The notes below the pieces were generated by a model. That model did no database searches, was not told the origin of the DNA, and saw only the letters and a program-made list of their open reading frames with translations. Positions 14,843 through 24,106 of a stretch of DNA of 56,420 nucleotides are shown here, in pieces (positions within the stretch are counted from its first letter, which is position 1; every line of letters begins with the position of its first letter). Location: positions 1-56,420 of the forward strand of contig CAIYVZ010000179.1 in assembly GCA_903929755.1 (NCBI GenBank), in the 5' to 3' direction. A program made the translations under genes and the position numbers. Source of the stretch: an uncultured Acidobacteriia bacterium (lineage in GTDB: Bacteria > Acidobacteriota > Terriglobia > Bryobacterales > Bryobacteraceae).

Positions 14843-17383
14843 TTAGCGGCCACGATTGCCACCCAGCTTCACCCTTGGCCGTTCGATCACGCTGTAGTCA
14901 CTGGCGGACTGGCGGATTTCGATCGCCTTGTTCCTGGGCACGGACGCAAACTTCTGCGGCTGCGCATCTCCGGGCCACTGAATCTCCAGGCCCAGGATCT
15001 CCGCCGATTTACCCAGCCCCAAATGCTGTTCCAGAGGTGAGGAACCGAATGACCCGCCGCTTCCTACGGTCCGGTAAACCGCACGTGTCTCCGCGCCGTT
15101 CTTTACCGTCACTTTGACCCTGGCGCCAATGGCCGCGCGGTTCGCCTTCACACCCACCAGCCGCACGCTGAGCCAGTCGTTGCCGTGGCCCGGGTTTTCG
15201 AAAAGCCGGAACGTATGGCTGTCGCCTGGAACCCCGCCACCGATCACTTCCAGCAGGTCTTCGTCTCCGTCATTGTCGATGTCCGCGAAGGCCACGCCGT
15301 GCCCTTTGTGCAGTTCGCCCGTGCCGGAGGAGGTAGTAATGTCCACGAACTTCTTTCCCCCCTGGTTATGCAGCAGCACATTGGGCAGCAGAGTGGCATA
15401 CGACAGTTCTCCGGTCCCGAAACGGATATCCGGATATCCGTCGTTATCCACATCGCCAAAGTTCGCACCCATCGGCATGAAGACTTTGTTCAGCCCGGTT
15501 TCTTCGCTCACATCCTTGAACGTGCCGTTGCCCAGGTTGCGGTAGAGCTTCATGGTGGCGGAATTATGGGGCAGCCCCAGATACGTGCGCACGCTCTCGT
15601 CAACGGACATCGCGTAGCTGCTCGCCAGCAGGTCCGGCCGGCCGTCGTTGTCGTAATCGAAAAACCAGGCGGCGAAGCCATGGCCTGAGGCCTGGACACC
15701 AGCCTGAGCAGCTACATCGGTAAAAGTGTTGTCGTGGTTGTTGTGAAGCAGCGCGCTGTCGCCGCGGTAGTTGCTCACGAACAGGTCGGCATAGCCGTCG
15801 CCGTCATAATCGACCGCCACCACAGCCTTCGTCAGCAGTGACAGATTCGTTCCCGACGACTTTGAGATGTCCTTAAATGTCCCGTTGCCGTTATTCAGGA
15901 AAAGCTGATTCGGCTCGTTTTCGTTGCCCACATACAGATCGAGGAAGCCGTCGTTATTGATATCCACCCATACGCCAAATTCCGTGGTCGTGGGCTCGCC
16001 CAGACCGGCTTCCACGGTGACATCGGTGAAGGTGCCGTTCCCGTTGTTGCGCAGCAGCGATTTCCGCATGGCCGTTTCCCAGCCGCCGCGCAGGACCAGG
16101 ATATCCAGTTTGCCGTCGTTATTGTAATCGGTCTGGATAATGTTGTTCCCACCCAGCTGGGCGGCCAGCCCCGATTGCGCGCTGCGGTCGGCAAACGTGC
16201 CATCGCCGTTGTTGTGGAAGAAATGCATGGGCGCGCAAAAGTCCCAGTTGGAAGTGACAATATCGAAGAGACCATCGTTGTCGAAGTCGTCGACAATCAG
16301 GCCGCCCACTTCAAAATTAACTCCGCCGAGGCCCGCACGCGGCGCCACATCAGTGAAGCGGCCAAGGTCTTCGGCAGATTCAAAGTGCGAAGGTGCCAAC
16401 AGGTGCTCTTTGGGCACACCGGCCGGATACTTGCCCAGCGTCATGTAGGCAAGGTTCAATAGCCACTGCGTCTCCAGATCTTTAGGCCGCAGCTTGAGCG
16501 ACGCAAGGAAGTGCTGGATGGCTTGTTGCGAATCCGCAGTCTTGGGGTAACTGACTCCGGGACGAAGCGGAAAGAGGCAGAGTTCCCCAGGATGGCGGTA
16601 TACGTCGTTGACCGCTCCCGCCCGGTGCAGGTACGCCACGCCCAGCATCTCTTCTACCTCGGGTAGCAGCTTCGGTGCCCCGCGCGATGCGGTGCGGAGA
16701 GCCGCTTCGAACTGGGCGATAGCCAAATCCATCTCTCCCTGATAGGCATGTACCTGCGCCAGGCCGAGCCGCAACGCTACGGAATCGGCGGGGGAGTGGC
16801 CGGCCCCGTCTGCTTCTGCGGCCAGTTTCTTTGCGCGGGCCTTCAAATCTGCGAACGATTGCTGCCGCAGGGAGCAGGAGAGTTTCAGATCGGTATTCCA
16901 GTTGGCAGGCTTAGGGAAGCTCGCCAGAGCTGCCGCCGCTTCGCTGAACCCGCTGATGTTCACGTCAAACCGGATGTTGCCCTCGGCGCGAAGGGCTGCC
17001 TGGCGGGCGCGCTGGAACTCTGTGATTCCGGCTAGTTCGTCCGGGGCCAGCACCTTGACGATGGCGAAACCGGAAGGAAGCCGGAACACCGGCGAAATCT
17101 GCCCGGGGCCGAGCCCCTGCAAAGCGGTTCGGATCTCGGCACGTAGTGTAGAGGGGTCTACCTGGCCCAGCAGGCCACCATCCAGCGATGTGGCATCCAC
17201 GGATTTCTCGCGGGCGAGCACGGCGAAATCAGCGCCTTTTTCGACGAGCTCTGCCCGGATGCGAGTCAGCTCCTCGGCTGAATTCAGTACCAGGATCCGC
17301 AACGGGACAGCCGTGGAAGTAGGTACCTGGCCGGGGGCAAAGACCACGAGGACCAGCAGCAAACACACGAGCACACGAGACAT
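14843..17383 (-). CDS. PpiC rotamase - TPR - FG-GAP - ASPIC/UnbV fusion protein
   Basis: An 846-residue protein from ATG 17383 (signal peptide MSRVLVCLLLVLVVFAPGQ). Residues about 28-115 resemble a PpiC/parvulin peptidyl-prolyl isomerase domain: ADFAVLAREKSVDATSLDGG, GLGPGQISPVFRLPSGFAIVKV. Residues about 160-310 carry TPR-like repeats (LRLGLAQVHAYQGEMDLAIA, QWLLNLAYMTLGK). From about 330 on there are repeated FG-GAP/VCBS Ca-binding motifs (VDDFDNDGLFDIVTSN, TDYNNDGKLDILVL, VDYDGDGYADLFVSN and more), ending with an ASPIC/UnbV domain (NDWLSVRLVGVKANRAAIG ... HLGLGKSAEILGLEIQWPG). It shares its C-terminal architecture with the gene at 11801. The fusion suggests a periplasmic folding or maturation role for surface proteins; this is inference. 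Confidence 0.88.
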   Translation of the reverse strand: MSRVLVCLLLVLVVFAPGQVPTSTAVPLRILVLNSAEELTRIRAELVEKGADFAVLAREKSVDATSLDGGLLGQVDPSTLRAEIRTALQGLGPGQISPVFRLPSGFAIVKVLAPDELAGITEFQRARQAALRAEGNIRFDVNISGFSEAAAALASFPKPANWNTDLKLSCSLRQQSFADLKARAKKLAAEADGAGHSPADSVALRLGLAQVHAYQGEMDLAIAQFEAALRTASRGAPKLLPEVEEMLGVAYLHRAGAVNDVYRHPGELCLFPLRPGVSYPKTADSQQAIQHFLASLKLRPKDLETQWLLNLAYMTLGKYPAGVPKEHLLAPSHFESAEDLGRFTDVAPRAGLGGVNFEVGGLIVDDFDNDGLFDIVTSNWDFCAPMHFFHNNGDGTFADRSAQSGLAAQLGGNNIIQTDYNNDGKLDILVLRGGWETAMRKSLLRNNGNGTFTDVTVEAGLGEPTTTEFGVWVDINNDGFLDLYVGNENEPNQLFLNNGNGTFKDISKSSGTNLSLLTKAVVAVDYDGDGYADLFVSNYRGDSALLHNNHDNTFTDVAAQAGVQASGHGFAAWFFDYDNDGRPDLLASSYAMSVDESVRTYLGLPHNSATMKLYRNLGNGTFKDVSEETGLNKVFMPMGANFGDVDNDGYPDIRFGTGELSYATLLPNVLLHNQGGKKFVDITTSSGTGELHKGHGVAFADIDNDGDEDLLEVIGGGVPGDSHTFRLFENPGHGNDWLSVRLVGVKANRAAIGARVKVTVKNGAETRAVYRTVGSGGSFGSSPLEQHLGLGKSAEILGLEIQWPGDAQPQKFASVPRNKAIEIRQSASDYSVIERPRVKLGGNRGR

Positions 17384-17453
17384 GAAAACCACCCTGGATT
17401 CGAGAATAACATCACAAAACCCCCGGGACATTTTCGTGTGGGGCCGCTTGTTG

Positions 17454-17493
17454 GGCCGCTTGGCAATGGGCCGCAGGTTAACAACCTGCCCAC
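17454..17493 (+). repeat. REP-like double hairpin, third copy
   Basis: GGCCGCTTGGCAATGGGCC followed by a GCAGGTT/AACCTGC hairpin. It aligns along its whole length with the double hairpin at 14761-14801, with a few substitutions and one C fewer near the end. It sits between the PpiC-fusion gene and the beta-helix gene, where REP elements normally lie. Confidence 0.8.
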
Positions 17494-17495
17494 AT

Positions 17496-18689
17496 TCAGG
17501 GAAGGCTGGTGCGGGCACGCGATGCGGCGGCCACGGGCCGGTAGCCCACGGCCCGGTACTCCGGCGCTTGCGGCACGAACTGCGCGTCGAAGCGCGGATC
17601 CGGCCCGTCAAAGGTGTTCACCGCCCGATCAATCGTCCCCCGCAGGTCGTTCGTCTCGCCGTGGATGAACGACTCCCGCACGCCGCCGCCACTGGTGATG
17701 TCGATCTCGTAGCGCGCCCCCGTCGAGATGCCGCCCTTCAACGTGTTGTTCCAGAAGATCGACTTCACGTAAGTGCTGCCCGTGCCGTTGTCGTCGACGC
17801 CGGCCCAGTTGCCGGTGAAGGTGCAGCGCGTGACTTCCGCCCGGGACTTCTCGAACACCGACATCGCGCCCGAGCCATGCTCCGCGTGATACTCGCCTCC
17901 TGTCAGCAGGCCGATGTAGTCCACGCCGACATTCGCGATGTTGCCGACAAACAGGCAGTTGTCCAGAGTTGCGCGGCTGCCGTGCAAAAGGTCGAACGCC
18001 GCACCGGTGACTTGGGTGCGGTTATCGCGGAAGATGCAGTCGCGGAACACCGCGGCGTCGAGCATCTGGCCGAGGTGCTCCACCGACACACCGGCGCCGC
18101 ACGGGCTGGTCCAATTGCCCACCACCTCCACCCGCTCAATGGTTGGCCAGGAGCGGGCATAGATCTTGATGCCGCCGCCATCCAGATAGAAGAACGGCGT
18201 CTTGGGTACATCATCCGATTCGATTGGCGAGATTCTGCCGGTACCGGTGGTGTAGTTGTTCGCACCGGTGATGCGAAAGCCGCGCAGCACGGTCTTGGGC
18301 GATATTCCGTCGCCGAAATAGACGACGTGATTGACAATCGCCGGGAAGCTTGCCGCTTTCTTGTCGGCGACGGCCGGATTGGCGGCGGTCAGCACCACCT
18401 CGCCAACGGCTTCCAGTGTAATGCCGTCGTGGCGCCTGTTGAACCAGATCAAAGCCTGCCCGTGCGCCCGCGGCTGATAAGTCCCGGCGTGGACGTAGAC
18501 TGTCTTGTTGGCCGGATCCTTCGCGGCCGCCTCAAGCCCCGCCTGGATGCTGCCGCCGGGGTGGACCCGGTAAGCACGCGCCGCCGCGTCGAGCGTCACC
18601 CCATCGAGGGCCTCGCGACGCTGGGCGACACCGCGACAAGGCACTACGGCGACCGCCGCCGCAACCCGGAGAAACGCACGTCTGCGCAT
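17496..18689 (-). CDS. Exported right-handed parallel beta-helix protein
   Basis: A 397-residue protein; the ATG at 18689 begins MRRRAFLRVAAAVAVVP, a twin-arginine-like signal. The mature part starts with a pectate-lyase-type cap (YRVHPGGSIQAGLEAAAKD, then TVYVHAGTYQPRAHGQALIW). It continues with coils of a parallel beta-helix (GGGIKIYARSWPTIERVEVVGNW, AAVFRDCIFRDNRTQV, ATLDNCLFVGNIANV, AEVTRCTFTGNWAGV). Such proteins are often polysaccharide lyases or hydrolases, but no catalytic triad can be named from the sequence. The first gene of the leftward block, it is separated from the PpiC-fusion gene by a REP element. Confidence 0.82.
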   Translation of the reverse strand: MRRRAFLRVAAAVAVVPCRGVAQRREALDGVTLDAAARAYRVHPGGSIQAGLEAAAKDPANKTVYVHAGTYQPRAHGQALIWFNRRHDGITLEAVGEVVLTAANPAVADKKAASFPAIVNHVVYFGDGISPKTVLRGFRITGANNYTTGTGRISPIESDDVPKTPFFYLDGGGIKIYARSWPTIERVEVVGNWTSPCGAGVSVEHLGQMLDAAVFRDCIFRDNRTQVTGAAFDLLHGSRATLDNCLFVGNIANVGVDYIGLLTGGEYHAEHGSGAMSVFEKSRAEVTRCTFTGNWAGVDDNGTGSTYVKSIFWNNTLKGGISTGARYEIDITSGGGVRESFIHGETNDLRGTIDRAVNTFDGPDPRFDAQFVPQAPEYRAVGYRPVAAASRARTSLP

Positions 18690-18859
18690 GCTGATCAGGC
18701 TAGCACGAGGAAGGGACAACAGCATCGCTTACAGCAACGCGCCCTGGTGATGTCGCGGTGTGCGTGGCTCCAGGTCAGCCTGCCGTGGGCGCAGTTAACG
18801 TTAAAGCAGCGAATCTGCCAGGGGAGCTATCGTTCGGGCTGCCAATTTGCTCAAAACCC

Positions 18860-18888
18860 TTGATTTAGTAACGGTTATGAAATAAAAT
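18860..18888 (+). promoter_or_regulatory. Predicted sigma-70 promoter and long leader of the first TonB-receptor gene
   Basis: TTGATT (18860-18865), a 17-bp spacer and TAAAAT (18883-18888) make a near-consensus promoter. The resulting leader would be about 155 nt and contains an 8-bp hairpin, TCAAAGCC (18957-18964) with GGCTTTGA (18971-18978), loop TCCAGG. No T-tract follows the hairpin. The rest of 18690-19053 holds nothing else recognisable. Confidence 0.55.
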
Positions 18889-19053
18889 TGGAGACACTTT
18901 GTGCGGGGCATTGGTTTTAGGGTTGTTCACCAGTTCCAGTTGCATTCTAAGTCCTGTCAAAGCCTCCAGGGGCTTTGATTAAGGCGTTCGTCTTCGTGGC
19001 GCCGTGAGGCACCCATGGGGGAGATCGCGAATGAAAAGGAGACGAAGATTAAC

Positions 19054-22000
19054 GTGATACGAAATATCAGCAGGATGTCCGGCTGTCTAGTCGCGGCCCT
19101 TTGTCTGTTGCCCTTCGGGGCACTGGCACAGGTCACGACCGGCAGCGTAACCGGGCGAGTTGTAGACCAGTCGGGATCTGTCATTCCCGCTGCACAGGTG
19201 GTTCTGATCAGCGAATCACAGAATACGAAGAGTTCCGCCGTCAAGACCAATGACAGCGGCGACTACGTGATCCCGAACATCAAGGCCGACACGTACAGCG
19301 TCGAAGTCACCGCACCGGCCTTCAAAACCTCCGTGGTAAAGGGTATCGCGGTTTCGGGCGGCGACCGTGTAGGCGTCCCCCAGATCATACTCCAGGTCGG
19401 CGGAACCACCGACACCGTAACGGTCAGCGCCGAGCAGGCGCTTCTGCAAACACAAAGCGGCGAGCGCTCCTACGCGATTGATACCAAGGCAATCGAGAGC
19501 CTGCCCATCCAGCATGGCAACTTCTTTAACGCTGTGGCCTTTACGCCGGGAGTTGACGGCTCAATCGGCACCGGCAGCACTGCGCGCCTCGGTGGCCAAA
19601 GCCAGGACAACATCATGATGGATGGCGTCTCGGCCATGGACACTGGCAATAACGGCCAGATGCTCTCGCTGAACATCGAATCCATCGGCGAAGTCAAGGT
19701 TCTTACGCAGGGCTACCAGGCTGAATACGGCCGGTCCAGCGGTATGCAGATCACCGCCGTCACCAAGTCGGGCGGCAATCAGTACCACGGCGCAGGCTAC
19801 GGCATCTTCACCGACACGTCCTGGAATTCCCGGTCGTGGGTTGCCCAGAAAAACGGCGACACACCGGTGTTCACCGCTCTGAAGACCTACGGCTACACGA
19901 TTGGCGGACCCGTCTCCATCCCCAAACTGTACGACGGAAAAAACAAGTTCTTCTTCTTCTACGCCCACGAATACAGACCGCAGGGAATCCTCGCCAACAG
20001 CGGTAACGTCGTCCGGCTGCGCTTGCCCTCCGCTCTGGAACGCCAGGGTAATTTCTCGCAAAGCGCCGACCAGAACGGCAATCTGCTGAATTCCATCACA
20101 GACGCCACCGTCGGGCAGCCCTTCCCCGGGAAGATCGTCCCGCAGAGCCGCCTGTATGCTCCCGGCGTCGCAGTGCTCAATCAGTACGCCCTGCCGAATA
20201 TCGCGCAGGCGGCGGGCACCAACTATAACTACCAGCAGAACCCGGCCGCTTATAATCAACTGACGCAGCAACCTGTCGTCCGCCTCGATTATCAGTTCAC
20301 GCCGAATGTTCGCATCTCCGGTAAGTACTCCGGCCAGCTTCAGCGTCCGGTAGTTCAGATCGGGTCTCTCCCCGGTTTCAACGACGCCTACGTACCGTAT
20401 CCGATCATCACCAATCTCGGGGCTACCTTCGATTGGACGATCTCTCCCACCACGTTCCTTGAAGTGACCTATGGAAGCATCAAGAACCAACTGGCGGGCG
20501 GCAACAACGGCGGTCTCGACACGAGCCCAGCGTCGAACCGGCTGAACACTCTCGGGGGCTTCCCGATGCTGTACAAGGATGCCGGAGTGGTGGATCCCGC
20601 TTACTACGATTACACGGTGCTGCAGAAAGAGAAGCCTGTGTTCTGGGACGGTAAGAGCGTGAACCTGCCGCCGATCTTCAGCTGGGGCAGCCTCATCGGG
20701 GCGGCACCGCCGAACCTGCAATTCCCCGGCTGGCTGAACATCAACAAGACCCAGGATATTGCCGGCAACGTAACCAAGATCATGGGAAGCCACACGCTGA
20801 AGGCAGGAGCCTACCTCAACCACAGTTACAAAGCGCAGAACATTGGCACCAGCGCGAGCTTCCAGGGGAACGTGAACTTCGGCAATGACACGACCAATAT
20901 TCTGGACAGCGGCTTTGGCTACTCGAACGCCGCGCTCGGAATCTTCACGCAGTACCAGCAGATGTCCAAGTTCATCGAAGGCGACATGGTTTACAACCAG
21001 ATTGAAGGCTTTGTCCAGGATAACTGGAAAGTGAACAGCCGCCTGACGCTGGACTACGGCCTGCGCCTTGTGAATCAGGGCCCGCAGTATGACATTAATG
21101 GCACGGCGTCGAACTTCTTCGCCGAACAGTGGAAGGCTGCAAACGCCCCCGTTCTCTATACAGCTGGCTGTAACAACGGTGCGTCGGCCTGTTCGGGCAA
21201 CGCTCGTAACGCCAAGAATCCGCTCACCGGGCAGATTGTATCGGCTGCCGGCGCGGCAAACACGCAGGTGCTGATCGGCACTCCTATTCCCGGCACGGGC
21301 ACTACGTTGAACGGTATCGTAGCTGCTGGTAAAGGCATCGAGAAGACGAATTACGTTTGGCCAAAAGTGGTGTTCGCACCCCGGTTCGGCTTTGCGTACG
21401 ACGTGACAGGGAAGTCCGACTGGGTAATCCGCGGGGGCGGTGGGTTGTTCTACGACCGGCCCGATGGCAATACGGTCTTCTCGACTCCGGGCAATCCACC
21501 GGCCGCAACGGCTTCGGACTTGCGCAACGGGAATCTGGCGTCGCTCGGCCAGGGCGGGTTGAGCCCGCTGCCGATACCGTCACTGGTCACCTTCCAGTAC
21601 CACGCCCAGGTTCCGTCGTCAATCCAGTGGAACGTTGGACTCCAGAAGCAGCTCCCCATGGGGCTGGTCGCCGATGTTTCCTATGTGGGCAACCACGGCT
21701 ACAACCGGCTGGGAGCGTTGCAGAATGGCGACTTGCAAAACCAGAACGCAGTTGACCTTGGCGCGGCGCTTCTGCCCAAGTATCAGGATCCGACTCTCGG
21801 CACGCCGAGCATTCCGGGTGGGTCGGCTTACACAACAAACCTGCTCCGTCCCTACGCAGGTCTGGGCACCATCAATCAGAATACGACGAGCTTCCATGAC
21901 ACCTATCACTCGATGCAGGTAACCCTGAACCGGCGATTCGCTCATGGAGTTTCCTTCGCGGCGGCCTACACGTATGGAATCTCGCTGAAAGGCAACACCG

Positions 22001-22731
22001 GGCTCATCTATCGCTACACGCATAACTCCGATGGATCGATTTCGGTGCGCTCCGATCAGGGGGCGTATGAAGCCTTAAACGAAACGCTGGACCGTCGTCC
22101 GCACTTCCTGAAAGTCAACTCGACCTGGGAACCGACCGGCTTCAAAACCATGGGCGGTTTCGTTCGTCAGCTGACGAAGGACTGGCAGCTTTCCGGCATT
22201 CTGACGGCAGCGTCCGGAACGGCATACAATCTGGGCTACGGCTACAACTCGAATGGGAACAACGTGAACCTGACCGGTTCTCCGGACTACAGCGGCAGAG
22301 TGGTCCTGGGCAGCGGCCTGGGCAGCGGATGCTCGAGCGACCCCTTCAACCAGTTCAAGGCCTCGGCGGTAACGGGGCCTGCCTACGGCAGCGTAGGCCT
22401 GGAATCAGGCCGCAACTACCTGCGCGGCTGCGCGATCAAAAACGTGGATAACTCCATTGTGCGGAGATTCCGCTTCTGGAAGTTCCAGGAATCGCGTCGC
22501 TTCGAGTTCCGTGCGGACATCTTCAATACCCTTAACGCCGTGATTCTTAACGGTCGCAACGGGACGGCAACGTTCAACAACCCGACGGCCATGGCGCTGC
22601 AGAACAGTCAGTACAATGCTGACGGTTCCATCGCGTCGGGCCGCCAGTTGCCGAAAAACGCGGGCTTCGGCGCCGCAAACTCCGCTGCAAACATGCGCAG
22701 CATTCAGTTGGAGCTCCGCGTAGCCTTCTAG
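19054..22731 (+). CDS. TonB-dependent receptor, Oar/CarboxypepD_reg type
   Basis: A very large outer-membrane protein (1225 residues from the GTG at 19054, which follows AAGGAG; an ATG at 19015 is possible but less well placed). The signal peptide contains CLVAALCLLPFGALA. Residues about 28-110 form a carboxypeptidase-regulatory Ig-like domain (GSVTGRVVDQSGSVIPAAQ, SGDYVIPNIKADTYSVEVTA). A plug-like region follows (RLGGQSQDNIMMDGVSAMDT), then a long beta-barrel with many aromatic strands, ending SIQLELRVAF with a terminal Phe suited to BAM insertion. These receptors are highly expanded in Acidobacteria and are thought to take up oligosaccharides or peptides; the ligand here is unknown. It has its own predicted promoter and a strong terminator, so it is probably monocistronic. 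Confidence 0.93.
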   Translation: MIRNISRMSGCLVAALCLLPFGALAQVTTGSVTGRVVDQSGSVIPAAQVVLISESQNTKSSAVKTNDSGDYVIPNIKADTYSVEVTAPAFKTSVVKGIAVSGGDRVGVPQIILQVGGTTDTVTVSAEQALLQTQSGERSYAIDTKAIESLPIQHGNFFNAVAFTPGVDGSIGTGSTARLGGQSQDNIMMDGVSAMDTGNNGQMLSLNIESIGEVKVLTQGYQAEYGRSSGMQITAVTKSGGNQYHGAGYGIFTDTSWNSRSWVAQKNGDTPVFTALKTYGYTIGGPVSIPKLYDGKNKFFFFYAHEYRPQGILANSGNVVRLRLPSALERQGNFSQSADQNGNLLNSITDATVGQPFPGKIVPQSRLYAPGVAVLNQYALPNIAQAAGTNYNYQQNPAAYNQLTQQPVVRLDYQFTPNVRISGKYSGQLQRPVVQIGSLPGFNDAYVPYPIITNLGATFDWTISPTTFLEVTYGSIKNQLAGGNNGGLDTSPASNRLNTLGGFPMLYKDAGVVDPAYYDYTVLQKEKPVFWDGKSVNLPPIFSWGSLIGAAPPNLQFPGWLNINKTQDIAGNVTKIMGSHTLKAGAYLNHSYKAQNIGTSASFQGNVNFGNDTTNILDSGFGYSNAALGIFTQYQQMSKFIEGDMVYNQIEGFVQDNWKVNSRLTLDYGLRLVNQGPQYDINGTASNFFAEQWKAANAPVLYTAGCNNGASACSGNARNAKNPLTGQIVSAAGAANTQVLIGTPIPGTGTTLNGIVAAGKGIEKTNYVWPKVVFAPRFGFAYDVTGKSDWVIRGGGGLFYDRPDGNTVFSTPGNPPAATASDLRNGNLASLGQGGLSPLPIPSLVTFQYHAQVPSSIQWNVGLQKQLPMGLVADVSYVGNHGYNRLGALQNGDLQNQNAVDLGAALLPKYQDPTLGTPSIPGGSAYTTNLLRPYAGLGTINQNTTSFHDTYHSMQVTLNRRFAHGVSFAAAYTYGISLKGNTGLIYRYTHNSDGSISVRSDQGAYEALNETLDRRPHFLKVNSTWEPTGFKTMGGFVRQLTKDWQLSGILTAASGTAYNLGYGYNSNGNNVNLTGSPDYSGRVVLGSGLGSGCSSDPFNQFKASAVTGPAYGSVGLESGRNYLRGCAIKNVDNSIVRRFRFWKFQESRRFEFRADIFNTLNAVILNGRNGTATFNNPTAMALQNSQYNADGSIASGRQLPKNAGFGAANSAANMRSIQLELRVAF

Positions 22732-22771
22732 GCTTCTGCTGATCTTCAGTCCACAAAACGCAAGTCCAACC

Positions 22772-22807
22772 GGTGCGCGCCGCTCAACACGGCGCGCACC
22801 TTTTTTT
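22772..22807 (+). terminator. Intrinsic terminator after the first TonB-receptor gene
   Basis: GGTGCGCGCCG (22772-22782) pairs perfectly with CGGCGCGCACC (22790-22800) around a 7-nt loop and is followed by seven T (22801-22807). Confidence 0.95.
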
Positions 22808-23174
22808 ATGCAGCGTCGGCCTCACTGGGGGGCATTCGACCCCGTACCACCAAATTCCAGCCAGTACCGGCACCGCCACGGGCCCGGCATTCGGTTCAGC
22901 CGCCGCGCCCTCTCGATCACCCTTGCGCGCCAGCCCCGGATCGAGATATCCCGTAGCCACCTTCCAGTTCCAGCGCGTTGCCCTTCAACGCCCCCTCCAT
23001 TCGCCCCGAACGCACGGCGGAAGCTCAGAAGGCGACAACCTGGCTCTCTGTTGCCTCCCCTGCTGCACCTGTCCCCCTGGATGACGCTCCGCTCGGGCCT
23101 GGCACTCGGGGCTACGCGGGAGATCGCCTCTACCGGGCTGGTTTGTGTTTGGCTCCTGATAAACTGAAGCCCAT
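22808..23174. other. Intergenic stretch with no recognised feature
   Basis: About 370 bp between the terminator and the NIF3 gene. Short open frames on both strands (including a 119-codon one) are Pro/Arg-rich without recognisable domains and look like chance frames in GC-rich DNA. A promoter for the NIF3 gene presumably lies near its right end, but I cannot place one. Confidence 0.4.
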
Positions 23175-24035
23175 ATGGAATCCACCAGACGTCAGTTCAT
23201 GGCAGCTTCGGCGGGGGCTTTGGCTGTCTCACAGAGCCTGCAGGGTGCGGGTTTAACGGCGAAGGACGTGCTGGAACGAATTCAGAAAAACGTCGGCGTG
23301 CCGTGGCGCGCGGAGACGGTGGACACCATCAAGTCCGGCAGCCTGGATACGCCTGTCACCGGCATCGCCACTACGATGATGGCGACGCTCGATGTCTGCC
23401 AGCGTGCGGCTGCGGCGGGGAAGAACTTCGTGATCACGCATGAGCCGACGTTCTATGCGCATGAAGATAAGACCGACGCACTCAAAGATGATCCGGTCTA
23501 CCGCTTCAAGCAGGACTTTCTGGATAAGAACAAGATGGTGGTGATGCGCTTTCACGATCACTGGCATGCGCACCGGCCCGACGGTATCTTTACGGGCATG
23601 ACGGAGCAACTGGGGTGGACGAAGAATGTAGACGCACAGAATCCCCGGCAGTACATTTTCGAGGGCCTGTCGCTCTCCGATTTCGCCGGGCAAATCAAGG
23701 GTAAGCTGGGTATCAAAGCCATGCGCGTGGTGGGTGATCCGAAGTTGCCGATCCGGAGAGTTGCCGCCAACTGGGGTTATGCCGGCGGCTTCCGGGGCTT
23801 TACCAATTCAAATATTGACGCGCTGATTGTGGGAGAGTCCCGCGAGTGGGAGATGGTGGAATACGCCGCCGATGCGATTACTGCGGGGCAGAAGAAGGCG
23901 CTGATTATTCTGGGCCACATCCCCTCTGAGCAGGGTGGCATGAAGTATTGCGCGGACTGGCTGAAAGGCTTTATCACCGAAGTGCCGATTGAGTTCGTGG
24001 CCGCTGCAGAACCCTTCTGGATGCCGGGTGCCTGA
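23175..24035 (+). CDS. NIF3-like dinuclear metal protein with Tat-type signal
   Basis: A 286-residue protein. The N-terminus MESTRRQFMAASAGALAVS is a twin-arginine signal, unusual because most NIF3 (YbgI/DUF34) proteins are cytoplasmic. The body matches the NIF3 family: GIATTMMATLDVCQRAAAAGKNFVITHEPTFY (the T-H-E-P metal-binding segment), VVMRFHDHWHAHRPDG, and a C-terminal ALIILGHIPSEQGGMKYCADWL with further metal ligands. Family proteins form hexameric toroids with two metals per subunit; their reaction is unsettled (GTP cyclohydrolase I-like and other hydrolase roles have been proposed). Convergent with the GNAT gene. Confidence 0.87.
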   Translation: MESTRRQFMAASAGALAVSQSLQGAGLTAKDVLERIQKNVGVPWRAETVDTIKSGSLDTPVTGIATTMMATLDVCQRAAAAGKNFVITHEPTFYAHEDKTDALKDDPVYRFKQDFLDKNKMVVMRFHDHWHAHRPDGIFTGMTEQLGWTKNVDAQNPRQYIFEGLSLSDFAGQIKGKLGIKAMRVVGDPKLPIRRVAANWGYAGGFRGFTNSNIDALIVGESREWEMVEYAADAITAGQKKALIILGHIPSEQGGMKYCADWLKGFITEVPIEFVAAAEPFWMPGA

Positions 24036-24106
24036 CTACCCGCTCTGCCACGGTCCGGGCGGCGCGGGACGAAGATCCCGGGGTGCGTCCGCGTGCCTTG
24101 CAGCAA

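Noticed and set aside
16902-18863. 653-codon plus-strand frame over the PpiC fusion and beta-helix genes
   Set aside because: Arg/Ala-rich without domains; it runs through two leftward genes with good signal peptides and a REP element.
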